A stretch of 53,643 nucleotides of DNA, taken from NCBI GenBank assembly GCA_051162045.1, contig JBISDI010000027.1, one strand, 5' to 3'. A program made the translations under genes and the position numbers. Positions 8,696-18,490 of the stretch are shown here, piece by piece. The DNA comes from Anaerozeibacter quisquiliarum. GTDB taxonomy: Bacteria; Bacillota; Clostridia; Christensenellales; Aristaeellaceae. Within the stretch, counting starts at the first letter, position 1, and every line of letters begins with the position of its first letter. The notes beneath the pieces were generated by a model. That model had not been told where the DNA came from. It searched no databases and saw nothing but the letters and a program-made list of their open reading frames with translations.

Positions 8696-9688
8696 ATGTC
8701 GTTTTATAGTTACAAGAACGCCGGTACCACCTGTTGCCCCGGTACCATGACCGGCAACGTTAGCCAGGGCCTGAACGAGCGCATCTGCGTGCAGGTTAAG
8801 AACGTTTACGATGCGTGTTTACAGCAGGAACAGCTGGACGAAGTGGACGTGTTGGTTAAGGACATCGTGCCGGTGTTGCCCGATCCGTGCAACTGCCGTC
8901 GCATGAATACGCCCTGCCGCTGCAAATGCAAGGGCAACAGTTGCCAGTGCACCTGTGGCCAATGCGGCAAGATTACTTATCAGGACGCCTACGAGAGCGC
9001 TGAAAACAGCGAGTGTCCGCTGCCGGTACCCTTCGGCCAGTGGACGTTTGAAAGCTGCCGCTCGTCGACGACCGCCGGCACGATCCGAGACCTGGCCGTC
9101 GAGCGCCTGTGCGACCGCCCGCAGTTCGCCCGCGTCAAGGGCACGATCGACATCCCGATCGACGTGCTGTTCACCGACCAGCGCTGCCAGGAGTGGATGG
9201 GCCGCGCGACCGTATCGGTCGTCAAAGACGTGCTGCTGTGCATCCCCGATGAGTCGATCGTGCCGTTCAAGCTGGAGAGCATGGTCAGCGCGATCTGCGT
9301 CAACGGCGTGTACCTGGGCGACTGCGTGTTCGAGATCACGATCTGCGTGACCGTGGTGCTCAAGGTGCTGGCCGAGGTCGAGGTGATGATCCCCACGTTC
9401 GGCTTCTGCGAGATCCCGCCGTGCGAGGAATTTGCGGAGAACGTCTGCGACGAATTCTTCAGTCTGCCGTTGTTCCCGCAGCAGCAGTGCCGGCGCGACA
9501 ACGGAACGAACACCTCGCCGGTCTTCAACTGCGCGCCGACGAACAACGGCACGGGCGGCGTCATGGGCGCTTGCATGGGCGGCAGCTGCGCTCGAGCGAC
9601 GAGCTCCTGCTCCCAGTGCGGCACCTCCTGCGGCGGCTGTTGTTCCTCCTGCCCGCGCTGCGGCTGCGCGATGACGCCCAACAGTTAG
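8696..9688 (+). CDS. Cysteine-rich protein of unknown function
   Basis: This is a 330-residue protein I do not firmly recognise. An N-terminal segment (ERICVQVKNVYDACLQQEQL) is followed by a first cysteine cluster (CNCRRMNTPCRCKCKGNSC). The middle, about residues 140-270, is predicted to be beta-rich and alternates hydrophobic residues with scattered cysteines. The tail is a second cluster (CSQCGTSCGGCCSSCPRCGC). There is no signal peptide. The style suggests a cross-linked spore-coat or exosporium-like protein, but this is inference. The start is ATG 8696, with GAGGAGG 7 bases upstream; ATG 8690 lies too close to that site. It stands alone between divergent liv and a convergent small operon. 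No vegetative promoter is obvious upstream, which would fit sporulation control. Confidence 0.7.
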   Translation: MSFYSYKNAGTTCCPGTMTGNVSQGLNERICVQVKNVYDACLQQEQLDEVDVLVKDIVPVLPDPCNCRRMNTPCRCKCKGNSCQCTCGQCGKITYQDAYESAENSECPLPVPFGQWTFESCRSSTTAGTIRDLAVERLCDRPQFARVKGTIDIPIDVLFTDQRCQEWMGRATVSVVKDVLLCIPDESIVPFKLESMVSAICVNGVYLGDCVFEITICVTVVLKVLAEVEVMIPTFGFCEIPPCEEFAENVCDEFFSLPLFPQQQCRRDNGTNTSPVFNCAPTNNGTGGVMGACMGGSCARATSSCSQCGTSCGGCCSSCPRCGCAMTPNS

Positions 9689-9824
9689 GCTGACCGAATC
9701 CCACGGGCAACGGGCCCGTTCCCGCACCGCCGGCGGGTACCCAGGGGCGGGGCGGTTGCGATAGGTGCCGGGAACCGAAGCGGGAAGGCCTTTTACGAAT
9801 GAACATCCGGCACCGAATACATGG

Positions 9825-9856
9825 CGAAGGCGGCGGGTCTCGGCCCGCCGCCTTCG
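9825..9856 (-). terminator. Terminator hairpin of two-gene operon
   Basis: This is a perfect 13-base inverted repeat (CGAAGGCGGCGGG, 9825-9837, against 9844-9856) with a 6-base loop, 10 bases after the stop of the minus-strand gene. No T-run follows, so termination could be weak or bidirectional. Confidence 0.6.
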
Positions 9857-9865
9857 TTGGGGCGC

Positions 9866-10288
9866 TTATTCGCCCGGTTGATCCTGATCCTGCGCCTGAT
9901 CCTGCTCCGGCGCGGCGTCCGCCGGCGCGCGGGACTTGAGCAACTCATCCACCCGGGCCGCGACTCTGAGCAGCTGCTCGTCGGTGAGGGCGTCCAGCGC
10001 GTCCAGCAAGCAGTCCTCATCCGCCTGTGACACCGCGCCGGTCACCCAATTCTTGAACTGATCGCCCAGCGCGCGGGCCTTGTCCAGCGTCTGGCCGCCC
10101 TTGCGGGTGAGATCCTCGCCCATCTGCGCCGCGCGCTTGTTGGTCTCGGTGCCCTCGGTGGTCAGTTCATGCACGAAGCCCATGCCCTTCTCCACCGCGC
10201 CGGCCACCGCGCCCACGCCCATCTTGAACACCTTGTTCAGCTCGTCTCCCAGGCTGGGCTTCTGATTGCTGTTGCCAGTTTCGCTCAT
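9866..10288 (-). CDS. Small phasin-like helical protein, unknown function
   Basis: This is a 140-residue soluble protein rich in amphipathic helix (about residues 15-85, containing KMGVGAVAGAVEKGMG and GGQTLDKARALGDQFKNWV), followed by an acidic Gln/Asp tail (AAPEQDQAQDQDQPGE). It resembles phasin-type granule-associated proteins in composition only. The start is ATG 10288, which has AAAGGG 9 bases upstream; ATG 10297 abuts that site. It lies 5 bases after the upstream membrane-protein gene and is probably co-transcribed and translationally coupled. No function can be assigned. Confidence 0.65.
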   Translation of the reverse strand: MSETGNSNQKPSLGDELNKVFKMGVGAVAGAVEKGMGFVHELTTEGTETNKRAAQMGEDLTRKGGQTLDKARALGDQFKNWVTGAVSQADEDCLLDALDALTDEQLLRVAARVDELLKSRAPADAAPEQDQAQDQDQPGE

Positions 10289-10293
10289 CGAAT

Positions 10294-10671
10294 TCATCCC
10301 TTTCTGTCCTGCTCGACATTCGGTCTGGCCGAAGCACCCGCCTTGTCGCGCGCGCGCTGCAGCCGATACAGTTCCTTGGCCACCTGAATGGCCAGCCTGT
10401 CCTGCATCACACACTCCCGCTCATAGGATACCGGCCGGCCCGCCTCGTAGATCAGCGCCAGCGGGCCCAGCATGAGCCCCAGAACGAAGTTGCCGAAGAA
10501 CGTGTAGCCCTTGCCCCGCGCCAGCGCGCCCGCCAGCACCGCCTGCCCGATGTACACGAGCGCGATGATACCCGGCATCACCCAGTTCGCGACCGGGCCG
10601 AGCGCCGCCATCCAGTGTCCCCAGAGTTCGCCAAGCGTCACGGTCGTCGCGTTTATTGTGACCTGCTCCAT
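10294..10671 (-). CDS. Small membrane protein, unknown function
   Basis: This 125-residue protein has two hydrophobic segments (VMPGIIALVYIGQAVLAGAL and NFVLGLMLGPLALIYEAG, about residues 33-75) and a charged cytoplasmic-type tail (RDKAGASARPNVEQDRKG). The start ATG 10671 follows GGGGGA. It is first in a two-gene unit with the helical protein at 9866-10288. I do not recognise a family. Confidence 0.65.
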   Translation of the reverse strand: MEQVTINATTVTLGELWGHWMAALGPVANWVMPGIIALVYIGQAVLAGALARGKGYTFFGNFVLGLMLGPLALIYEAGRPVSYERECVMQDRLAIQVAKELYRLQRARDKAGASARPNVEQDRKG

Positions 10672-10771
10672 GATGTGCTATCCCCCGTCGTGAGAATCCA
10701 TCGGATCGATCATAGCACCAATTCCGCGACGCGTCAAGCTTGCGATTGAGCGCATGATTCAGTCGCGGCGC

Positions 10772-10799
10772 GTGACAAATCGCGCGCATGTGATATAAT
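10772..10799 (+). promoter_or_regulatory. Vegetative promoter of ABC-F gene
   Basis: GTGACA (10772-10777), a 16-base spacer and TATAAT (10794-10799), preceded by TG. The predicted start near 10806 lies downstream of ATG 10801, which supports the later start codon at 10831. Confidence 0.75.
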
Positions 10800-10830
10800 A
10801 ATGGACGGAATACATCGCCAGGGGGATTTC

Positions 10831-12762
<1,932 letters not shown>

Positions 12763-12915
12763 ATCGAAGGATGAACCCGCGTGAGCGCTGAAGGGTGTCC
12801 AGAGGGCAAAGCCCTTTGGCAGGGTCCAGGGGCGGAGCCCTTGGCGTAACCCCGCAACCCCGCGCCGCCGTATCCGGTATCCAATCATCAGGAATGGAGC
12901 GCCGCGCCTTTGCTG

Positions 12916-13010
12916 CGGCGGCGCGGCGTTCCCGATGTTCTGAAAGATGAGGCGTCGCCCGAAAGGGCGGCGTCTTATCTTTCAGGACGAGTCCGTACCT
13001 GTTCCGTAAA
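12916..13010 (+). repeat. Hairpin repeat R1, copy 1
   Basis: Conserved left flank GCGGCGTTCCCGATGTTCT, then a 23-base stem (12938-12960 with 12965-12987, loop GAAA, a few G-U or mismatched pairs), then the conserved right flank ACGAGTCCGTACCTGTTCCG. Compare copies at 13075-13167 and 24862-24955: the stem sequence differs between copies but pairing is kept. Confidence 0.7.
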
Positions 13011-13074
13011 AACGCCCCCTCCGTCTGCCGAGGGGAAAACCCTTGGTCAATCCTACGGAGAAAACAAGACGCGG

Positions 13075-13167
13075 TTTTACGCGACGGGGGAACTCGTTCT
13101 ACAACCGAAGGTGTCGCCCATCAGGCGGCACCTTCGGTTGTAGAACATCGAGAACGCCGCGCCGCCG
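13075..13167 (-). repeat. Hairpin repeat R1, copy 2 (inverted)
   Basis: On the minus strand it has the same left flank (GCGGCGTTCTCGATGTTCT) as copy 1 and a diverged right flank. Its stem of 23 bases (13096-13118 with 13124-13146) has one G-U pair and a sequence unrelated to copy 1 beyond the first few bases. Confidence 0.7.
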
Positions 13168-13281
13168 TCGCTCGGACTCGGCACTCGGTTCCTGATGATT
13201 GGATACCGGATACGGCGGCGCGGGGAACGGGAACGTTGGGGCCAGCCCCAAACCCCGCTGGGGCCATAGCCCCAGACCCCG

Positions 13282-13854
13282 TCACCGTGCGCGGGGAGAT
13301 GGTTGATAATCCCGCGGCTCATCGTATAGCGACTCGCCCAGCATCTCGCGCGCCAGCGCGGTATTGCCGCTGTCGAGCGCGGAGCGAATCCGCGTGGAAG
13401 ACACCTTCTCCCCGGCCAGCATCACGAACGGCACCTCGTGCACCTCGAACCCGTAATCGGGGGCATCCCGCCTCAACGTCTCGACCGTACCCTTGCCCAA
13501 GTGCCCGTAGGTGTAGTCGCTGCCCACCACCACCGCGCGCACGTCGTAACGCGCGCACAGCATCGTAAGAAATTCTCTCGGCTCAAGAGCGGCCATCGCC
13601 CGGTCAAAGCGCACCATGTCCACGACATCCACGCCCCGCTTGAGCATCGCCTGCCGCCGCCGCGCCGAAGTCATCAGCGGCGCGGGCGCTTGCGCAAACA
13701 CCGAGCGCGGGTGGTTCTCAAACGTGTACACCGCGCTTGCCCAGCCGCGCTCCTTCGCCAGCTTGACCGTCTGGTCGATCACCTGTCGATGCCCGATGTG
13801 CATGCCGTCGAACATGCCCAGCGCCACCGCAAAGGGCTGCCTCGCGTCGGTCAT
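13282..13854 (-). CDS. ribF: Short FAD synthetase (RibF N-terminal domain, FMN adenylyltransferase)
   Basis: This protein probably adenylates FMN with ATP to give FAD. The 190 residues cover only the nucleotidyltransferase half of bifunctional RibF. Seen motifs are GMFDGMHIGHRQVI (the GxFDGxHxGH nucleotide-binding loop, near residue 15), YTFENHPRSV, VVVGSDYTYGHLGKG and the KVSSTRIRSALDSGN segment. The riboflavin kinase domain of typical 300-residue RibF is missing. The start is ATG 13854, overlapping the rnfB stop (ATGA), so it is coupled to the end of the rnf operon. FAD is the FMN donor for ApbE-type flavinylation, which fits its position beside RnfG, RnfD and ApbE. A second, full-length RibF may exist elsewhere. 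Confidence 0.85.
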   Translation of the reverse strand: MTDARQPFAVALGMFDGMHIGHRQVIDQTVKLAKERGWASAVYTFENHPRSVFAQAPAPLMTSARRRQAMLKRGVDVVDMVRFDRAMAALEPREFLTMLCARYDVRAVVVGSDYTYGHLGKGTVETLRRDAPDYGFEVHEVPFVMLAGEKVSSTRIRSALDSGNTALAREMLGESLYDEPRDYQPSPRAR

Positions 13855-14636
13855 TTCAGCGTGATGCACTTGCATGGACACACTTTTGCGCAGTCGCCGC
13901 ACTGGGTGCACTTCTCAGGATCGATGCGCGCGACGTTGTTCTCGACGTGGATCGCGTCATATTGGCAGGCCTGCACGCAGCGCTTGCAGGCGATGCAGGC
14001 GCGCATGCAGTCGGCGCGGGCATTCTTGGCGGTGTCGGTATTCAGGCAGCGCACCGTGACCTTCTGGTTCATCGGCGCAAGCTCAATGACATTGCGCGGG
14101 CAGATCGGCACGCACGCGCCGCAGGCCGTGCACAGCGCCTCGTCGATGTGCACCACGCCGCCGCGGATTGACATCGCGCCGAACGCGCAGTGGCCGACGC
14201 AGTCGCCCAGGCCGATGCAGCCGTACTCGCAGTCCTTGGGGCCGCCCGCGATGCCGGCCGCCACGCGGCAGCTCTGGTAGCCGTCGTAGGTATAGCGGTC
14301 GCCCGCGATGCCGATCGTGCCCTGGCACAAAAGCCGCGCCACCTTTTTGTCCATCTGGTCCGCGCTGACGCCCATGATCCGGGCGATTTCCTGCGCGGCC
14401 TCGTTGCCCGCCGGCGCGCAGAGCGTGGGTTTTGCCTCGCCCTTGGCCACGGCCTCGGCATAGGCGTCACAGCCGGCATAGCCGCACGCGCCGCAGTTCG
14501 CGCCCGCGAGACAGGCGCGCACCTCGGCCACGCGCGGATCGATCTGCACATGGAACGCCTTGCCGGCAAAGGTCAGAATCGCGCCGAAGATGAGGCCCAG
14601 CGCGCCCAGCACGCCGGTTGCGTACAATATCGTCAT
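13851..14636 (-). CDS. rnfB: Rnf complex subunit RnfB (Fe-S protein)
   Basis: This is the ferredoxin-interacting, multi-cluster electron-entry subunit of the Rnf complex. It has 261 residues with an N-terminal membrane helix (YATGVLGALGLIFGAILTF), the RnfB four-cysteine motif CLAGANCGACGYAGC followed by C near residue 70, and then cysteine groups for several [4Fe-4S] clusters (CTACGACVPICP, CIACKRCVQAC, CTQCGDCAKVCP). The open frame extends far upstream but ATG 14636, with GGAGGGG 7 bases before it, gives the standard N-terminus. It follows rnfA by 14 bases and overlaps ribF by 4. Confidence 0.93.
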   Translation of the reverse strand: MTILYATGVLGALGLIFGAILTFAGKAFHVQIDPRVAEVRACLAGANCGACGYAGCDAYAEAVAKGEAKPTLCAPAGNEAAQEIARIMGVSADQMDKKVARLLCQGTIGIAGDRYTYDGYQSCRVAAGIAGGPKDCEYGCIGLGDCVGHCAFGAMSIRGGVVHIDEALCTACGACVPICPRNVIELAPMNQKVTVRCLNTDTAKNARADCMRACIACKRCVQACQYDAIHVENNVARIDPEKCTQCGDCAKVCPCKCITLK

Positions 14637-14650
14637 GTCCGTTCCCCTCC

Positions 14651-15235
14651 TTACGTAAGGCCCGCGAAGCCCATGAACGCGATCGACATGAGCCCGGCGA
14701 TGATCAGGCTGATCGGGAAGCCGCGCAGGCACTTGGGGATGCCCGCCAGCTCCAGCCGCTCGCGCACACCCGCCATCAGCACGATCGCCAGCAAGAAGCC
14801 CAGCGCGCTGAACACGCCGTTGAGCACGCTGTACATCAGGTTGTAGGCTTCCTTCACGTTGATTACCGTGACGCCCAGCACCGCGCAGTTGGTGGTAATC
14901 AGCGGCAGGTAGATGCCCAGCGCGTTGTACAAGCTCGGGCTCGATTTTTTGAGGAACATCTCCACGAACTGCACCAGCGCCGCGATAACGAGGATAAAGC
15001 TGATCGTGTCGAGGTACTTGAGGTCGAGCGGCACGAGCACGTAGGAGTACGTCAGGAAGGTGAACAGCGACGCCATGCCCATGACGAAGGTCACCGCCAG
15101 GCCCATGCCCGCGGCGGTCTCGACCTTGTTCGACACGCCGAGGAAGGGGCAGATGCCGAGGTAGCGCGAGAAGATGAAGTTGTTGGTCAGCACGCAGCTC
15201 ACCATAAACAGGAGCACACGGGTCAGCTCGTTCAT
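14651..15235 (-). CDS. rnfA: Rnf complex subunit RnfA
   Basis: This is a 194-residue integral membrane subunit with six predicted helices, paralogous to RnfE. The opening MNELTRVLLFMVSCVLTNNFIFSRYLG and the repeated N-F half-motifs (NNFIFSRYLGICPF; NCAVLGV) are typical of RnfA, in which cysteines near the membrane centre bind an Fe-S cluster. It overlaps rnfE by 4 bases. Confidence 0.93.
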   Translation of the reverse strand: MNELTRVLLFMVSCVLTNNFIFSRYLGICPFLGVSNKVETAAGMGLAVTFVMGMASLFTFLTYSYVLVPLDLKYLDTISFILVIAALVQFVEMFLKKSSPSLYNALGIYLPLITTNCAVLGVTVINVKEAYNLMYSVLNGVFSALGFLLAIVLMAGVRERLELAGIPKCLRGFPISLIIAGLMSIAFMGFAGLT

Positions 15236-15870
15236 ACCTTCGCACCCTCCTTCCGCAGCCGACGCACCTCAACGGTGCTTATAATCAGGTTGAACAGCGC
15301 CAGGTATAGCCCGAACGTGATGAAGCCGCCCGACGCCATGCCGATGAGCAGCATCGGCTGGTAGCCCGTGCTCATCACCTGGAGGCCGAATACCCTGCCC
15401 GACGCGATCAGCTCGCGGAACAGGCCCATGAGCGTGATCGCCATCGTGAACCCGAGGCCCATGCCGACGCCGTCCATGGCCGAGCGCGCGATCGAATTTT
15501 TGCTGGCAAACGCTTCCGCGCGCGCCAGGATGATGCAATTGACCACGATCAGCGGGATGAATACGCCCAGGCTCTGGTACAGCGCGGGCACGAACGCCTG
15601 GATCAACATCTGCACGATGGTCACGAAGGTACAGATGACCACGACGAACGCCGGGATGCGCACCTTATCGGGGATGAAATTGCGCAGCAGCGAGATCACT
15701 ACATTGCTGCCCAGCAGCACGAAGGTGGCGGCCAGGCCCATGCCCAGGCCGTTGGTGGCGCTGGTGGTCGAGGCCAGCGTCGGGCAGGTGCCCAGCACCA
15801 GCCGGAACGTGGGGTTTTCGTTGATGATGCCGTTCAGGAATACCGCGCCCATGCTCTTTTCCTTAGCCAT
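15232..15870 (-). CDS. rnfE: Rnf complex subunit RnfE
   Basis: This is a 212-residue integral membrane subunit, paralogue of RnfA. Family markers are NGIINENPTFRLVLGTCPTLA near the N-terminus and VNCIILARAEAFASKN near residue 105. The two conserved cysteines (GTCP and NCI) correspond to those that hold the shared membrane Fe-S cluster with RnfA. It overlaps rnfD by 8 bases and rnfA by 4. In most Rnf operons rnfG lies between rnfD and rnfE; here that slot is empty. Confidence 0.93.
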   Translation of the reverse strand: MAKEKSMGAVFLNGIINENPTFRLVLGTCPTLASTTSATNGLGMGLAATFVLLGSNVVISLLRNFIPDKVRIPAFVVVICTFVTIVQMLIQAFVPALYQSLGVFIPLIVVNCIILARAEAFASKNSIARSAMDGVGMGLGFTMAITLMGLFRELIASGRVFGLQVMSTGYQPMLLIGMASGGFITFGLYLALFNLIISTVEVRRLRKEGAKV

Positions 15871-16795
15871 TGCGCTTCGCCTCCTTCCTCGGATGGCCGT
15901 ACACGCGCGGCCTCACGTATTTGTCGATCAAGGGGGTGGCCACGTTCATCAGCAGGATGGCATAGGTCACACCCTCGGGGTAGGAACCGAACTTGCGGAT
16001 GATCGCCACGATCAGGCCGGCGCCCACCGCAAAGATGATGTTGCCCGGCCGCGTCATCGGCGTGGTGGTGTAGTCGGTCGCCATGTAGACAGCGCCGAAC
16101 AGCAGCCCGCCCGACAGCACCGCGGATACCGGATCACCGCCGAACGCCCAAGTGGCGACGAAGGTGGTCGCCACCATCACGACCGGCACGTGCCAGCGGA
16201 TCGTGCGCGTAATCAGCAGGTAGGCGAGCCCCAGGAGGATCATGATCTTGCTGACCTCGCCGATCGAGCCCGGGATGTTGCCCAGCATCAGGTCCATCAC
16301 AGGCGTCTGGACGCCCGTCAGCGGCGTCGCGCTGGCCACCGCGTCCACACCCGCGGCCCAGCGGGTGGGGGCCACGAACGAAGTCATGTACACCGGCCAC
16401 GACGACAGCAACACCGCGCGCGCGGTCAGCGCCGGATTCATGAAGTTGTCGCCGATGCCGCCGAACAGCTCCTTGACCAGCACGATCGCGACCAGCGAGC
16501 CCACCATGACCATCCACCAGGGGGCGGTCGGGGGCAGGTTGAGCCCCAGGATCAGGCCGGTCACCAGCGCCGACAGGTCATTAACCCGCACGGGACGGCG
16601 CGCGATGACCTGGTACAGGTACTCAAACATCACAGCCGAGCCGGTTGCCACCACAAGCACGATTGCGGCGCTGACGCCGAAGTTGTAGATGCCGGCGATC
16701 GCGCAGGGCGTAAGCGCAATAATCACGTTCATCATCAGCGTGGCGGTCGATTCGCTGTTGCGAATGTGAGGCGCGGTAGAAAGCCGAAGGTTCAT
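15863..16795 (-). CDS. rnfD: Rnf complex subunit RnfD
   Basis: This is a 310-residue integral membrane subunit that carries covalently bound FMN in characterised Rnf complexes. The N-terminus (STAPHIRNSESTATLMMNVI) and NDLSALVTGLILGLNLPP are typical of RnfD. The flavinylation segment, probably DAVASATPLT (about residues 175-184), matches the S(T)xAT pattern in which the final Thr is modified. It starts immediately after the rnfC stop codon. The modification requires ApbE, encoded upstream at 20.3-21.3 kb. Confidence 0.93.
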   Translation of the reverse strand: MNLRLSTAPHIRNSESTATLMMNVIIALTPCAIAGIYNFGVSAAIVLVVATGSAVMFEYLYQVIARRPVRVNDLSALVTGLILGLNLPPTAPWWMVMVGSLVAIVLVKELFGGIGDNFMNPALTARAVLLSSWPVYMTSFVAPTRWAAGVDAVASATPLTGVQTPVMDLMLGNIPGSIGEVSKIMILLGLAYLLITRTIRWHVPVVMVATTFVATWAFGGDPVSAVLSGGLLFGAVYMATDYTTTPMTRPGNIIFAVGAGLIVAIIRKFGSYPEGVTYAILLMNVATPLIDKYVRPRVYGHPRKEAKRNG

Positions 16796-18127
16796 CTATG
16801 CCTTCCCCCTTTTCTTCGCAAGCGCGATTTTTTCCTTTGCGTTCTTAAACGAAGCGGTCAGCCACAGCCGCGCGGGACAGATGTAGGAACAGCAGCCGCA
16901 CAGCGTGCAATCCACGACGTTGAGCCGCTCCGCCTCGGGCATGTTGTCGGCGTCGCAGTAGTGCTTGATTAGGTAGGGGTTCAGGTGCATCGGGCACACC
17001 TGCACGCAGCGGCCGCAGCGGATGCAGGGGTTCTCGGGCACCGAGCGCGCCTCGGCCTTGTCGTACACCACGATGCCGTTGGTGGCCTTGGTCATCGGCA
17101 CGAAGTGGTTGGGCACGCACACGCCGGTCATGCCGCCGCCGCAGATGATCTTGCCGGGGTGCTTCAGGTAGCCGCCGGCCTCGCCGATCGCGTCCTCGAG
17201 GATCGTGCCGATCCGAAGGCGCAGGTTGCTGGGTTCGATCACGCAGCCGGTCACCGTGGTCACGCGGTCGATCACGGGCTTGCCGTCGATCAGCGCGTCG
17301 GCGATTGCGTGGGCGGTGCCCACGTTGAGCACGATCACGCCCACCTCGATCGGCAGCTTTTCGGACGGCACCTCGCGCCCGATGATTGAGTCGATCAGCT
17401 GCTTCTCGCCGCCCTGCGGGTACTTGGTCTTAAGCTTCATGACCGTGACGCCCGCGCGCCCCTGCGCGGCCCTTGTCATCGACTCGATGGCCTGCGGCTT
17501 GTTGTCCTCGATCGCGATGATGCCGCGCGGAACGGAAAGCGCCCGCATGGCCGCGCGCAGTCCGTCCACGATGCGCCCGGGGCTTTCAAGCATCAGCCGG
17601 TTATCGGCGTTCAGGTAGGTCTCGCACTCCGCGCCGTTCAGGATGATGGTGTCGCAGTGCTTGCCCTCGGGCGGAGACAGCTTGATGTGCGTCGGGAAGG
17701 CCGCGCCGCCCATGCCGCAGATGCCGGCCGCCTTGATTGCGGGCACAATGGCGCCGACGTCGCAGGTCTCGACGCCGCCCACCGGATGAAGCTCCACCCA
17801 GTCGTCCTTGAAGTCGTTCTTGATCGATACCGCCATCATGCGGTTGCTGGTCAGGTAGGGCACCGGCTCGACCGCCGTGACCTCGCCCGATACGCTGGCG
17901 TGTACCGCGACGCCCAGCGGCCCGACCGGCTCGCCGATCAGCTGCCCGAGCTTGACCTTGTCGCCCTTCTGGACGCAGGGCGAGGACGGCGCGCCCAAGT
18001 GCATGCCCATCAAGATGGTCACGCGGTCGGACACGAAGTCGCGGATCGGTTTATCCCGCGTGGGCAGCTTGCCCTCATGCGTACCGTGCAGCGGATGCAC
18101 GCCTCCGCGAAAGGTTCCCCTTGGCAA
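16796..18127 (-). CDS. rnfC: Rnf complex subunit RnfC
   Basis: This is the peripheral NADH-interacting subunit of Rnf, 443 residues. It contains the family start (RGTFRGGVHPLHGTHEGKL), a SLBB-like segment, the nucleotide/FMN-binding loop region (GICGMGGAAFPTHIKLSPP) and two ferredoxin motifs, CIRCGRCVQVCP and CTLCGCCSYICP. The start is uncertain: GTG 18136, TTG 18133 and TTG 18127 are in frame. TTG 18127 has GGGGGG at 8 bases and was preferred. It follows the DUF1622 gene by 15 bases. Confidence 0.92.
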   Translation of the reverse strand: MPRGTFRGGVHPLHGTHEGKLPTRDKPIRDFVSDRVTILMGMHLGAPSSPCVQKGDKVKLGQLIGEPVGPLGVAVHASVSGEVTAVEPVPYLTSNRMMAVSIKNDFKDDWVELHPVGGVETCDVGAIVPAIKAAGICGMGGAAFPTHIKLSPPEGKHCDTIILNGAECETYLNADNRLMLESPGRIVDGLRAAMRALSVPRGIIAIEDNKPQAIESMTRAAQGRAGVTVMKLKTKYPQGGEKQLIDSIIGREVPSEKLPIEVGVIVLNVGTAHAIADALIDGKPVIDRVTTVTGCVIEPSNLRLRIGTILEDAIGEAGGYLKHPGKIICGGGMTGVCVPNHFVPMTKATNGIVVYDKAEARSVPENPCIRCGRCVQVCPMHLNPYLIKHYCDADNMPEAERLNVVDCTLCGCCSYICPARLWLTASFKNAKEKIALAKKRGKA

Positions 18128-18142
18128 TGCCAACACCCCCCG

Positions 18143-18490
18143 TTATTTTTCCTTCAGTTCCGAAAGAGCCCTGATCTTTTTTTCTTCGACGTTGATCTCC
18201 CAGTGGATCAGCAGGGTCAGCGCGCAGCGCAGCAGTATGATTGCGCCCACCAGCAGAACCTCGTATATTTCGTGCACGATCGTGGTGCGCAGCACCTCGC
18301 CGCCCAGCTTGAACTCCAGCGCCAGCGCGATGCCCTCGGCCAACGCCAGTCGACTGTGCGGGTTTTTCGTGAACAGCATGCAGATCGACCGGATGGCGGA
18401 GTACAGGATGATGGCTACGCCCACGAACTCCAGCGCCAGCACCCCATAGCTGACGATTGCGCGGTAGGTGTTTTCAAGCGCGTTATACAT
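18143..18490 (-). CDS. DUF1622 membrane protein in the rnf operon
   Basis: This is a 115-residue membrane protein with three hydrophobic segments (GVLALEFVGVAIILYSAI; ALALEFKLGGEVLRTTIV; ILLRCALTLLIHWEI) and a charged C-terminus. The arrangement and the LALEFKLGGE...E....L motif match DUF1622, a family of unknown function. It overlaps rnfG by 8 bases and precedes rnfC by 15, so it is firmly inside the rnf operon. ATG 18490 has GAGGG upstream; GTG 18505 is an alternative. A role in assembly or regulation of Rnf is only an inference from position. Confidence 0.75.
   Translation of the reverse strand: MYNALENTYRAIVSYGVLALEFVGVAIILYSAIRSICMLFTKNPHSRLALAEGIALALEFKLGGEVLRTTIVHEIYEVLLVGAIILLRCALTLLIHWEINVEEKKIRALSELKEK

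Larger units (their letters stand above)
12858..13225. mobile_element. 368-bp element with perfect 37-bp terminal inverted repeats
   Basis: Bases 12858-12894 are the exact reverse complement of 13189-13225. Inside lie two head-to-head copies of a hairpin repeat (12916-13010 and 13075-13167) that also occurs at 24862-24955. There is no transposase or coding potential, so this looks like a MITE-like element or a palindromic terminator between the convergent ABC-F and ribF genes. I did not find clear target-site duplications. Confidence 0.65.

Noticed and set aside
9691..9780. GC-rich hairpins after the cysteine-rich gene as a terminator
   Set aside because: Arms around GGGCAACGGGCCCGTTCCC are imperfect and lack a T-run; evidence is too weak to list.
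12780..13225. CRISPR-like array
   Set aside because: The repeats are inverted hairpins, not direct repeats with unique spacers, and no cas genes are present.
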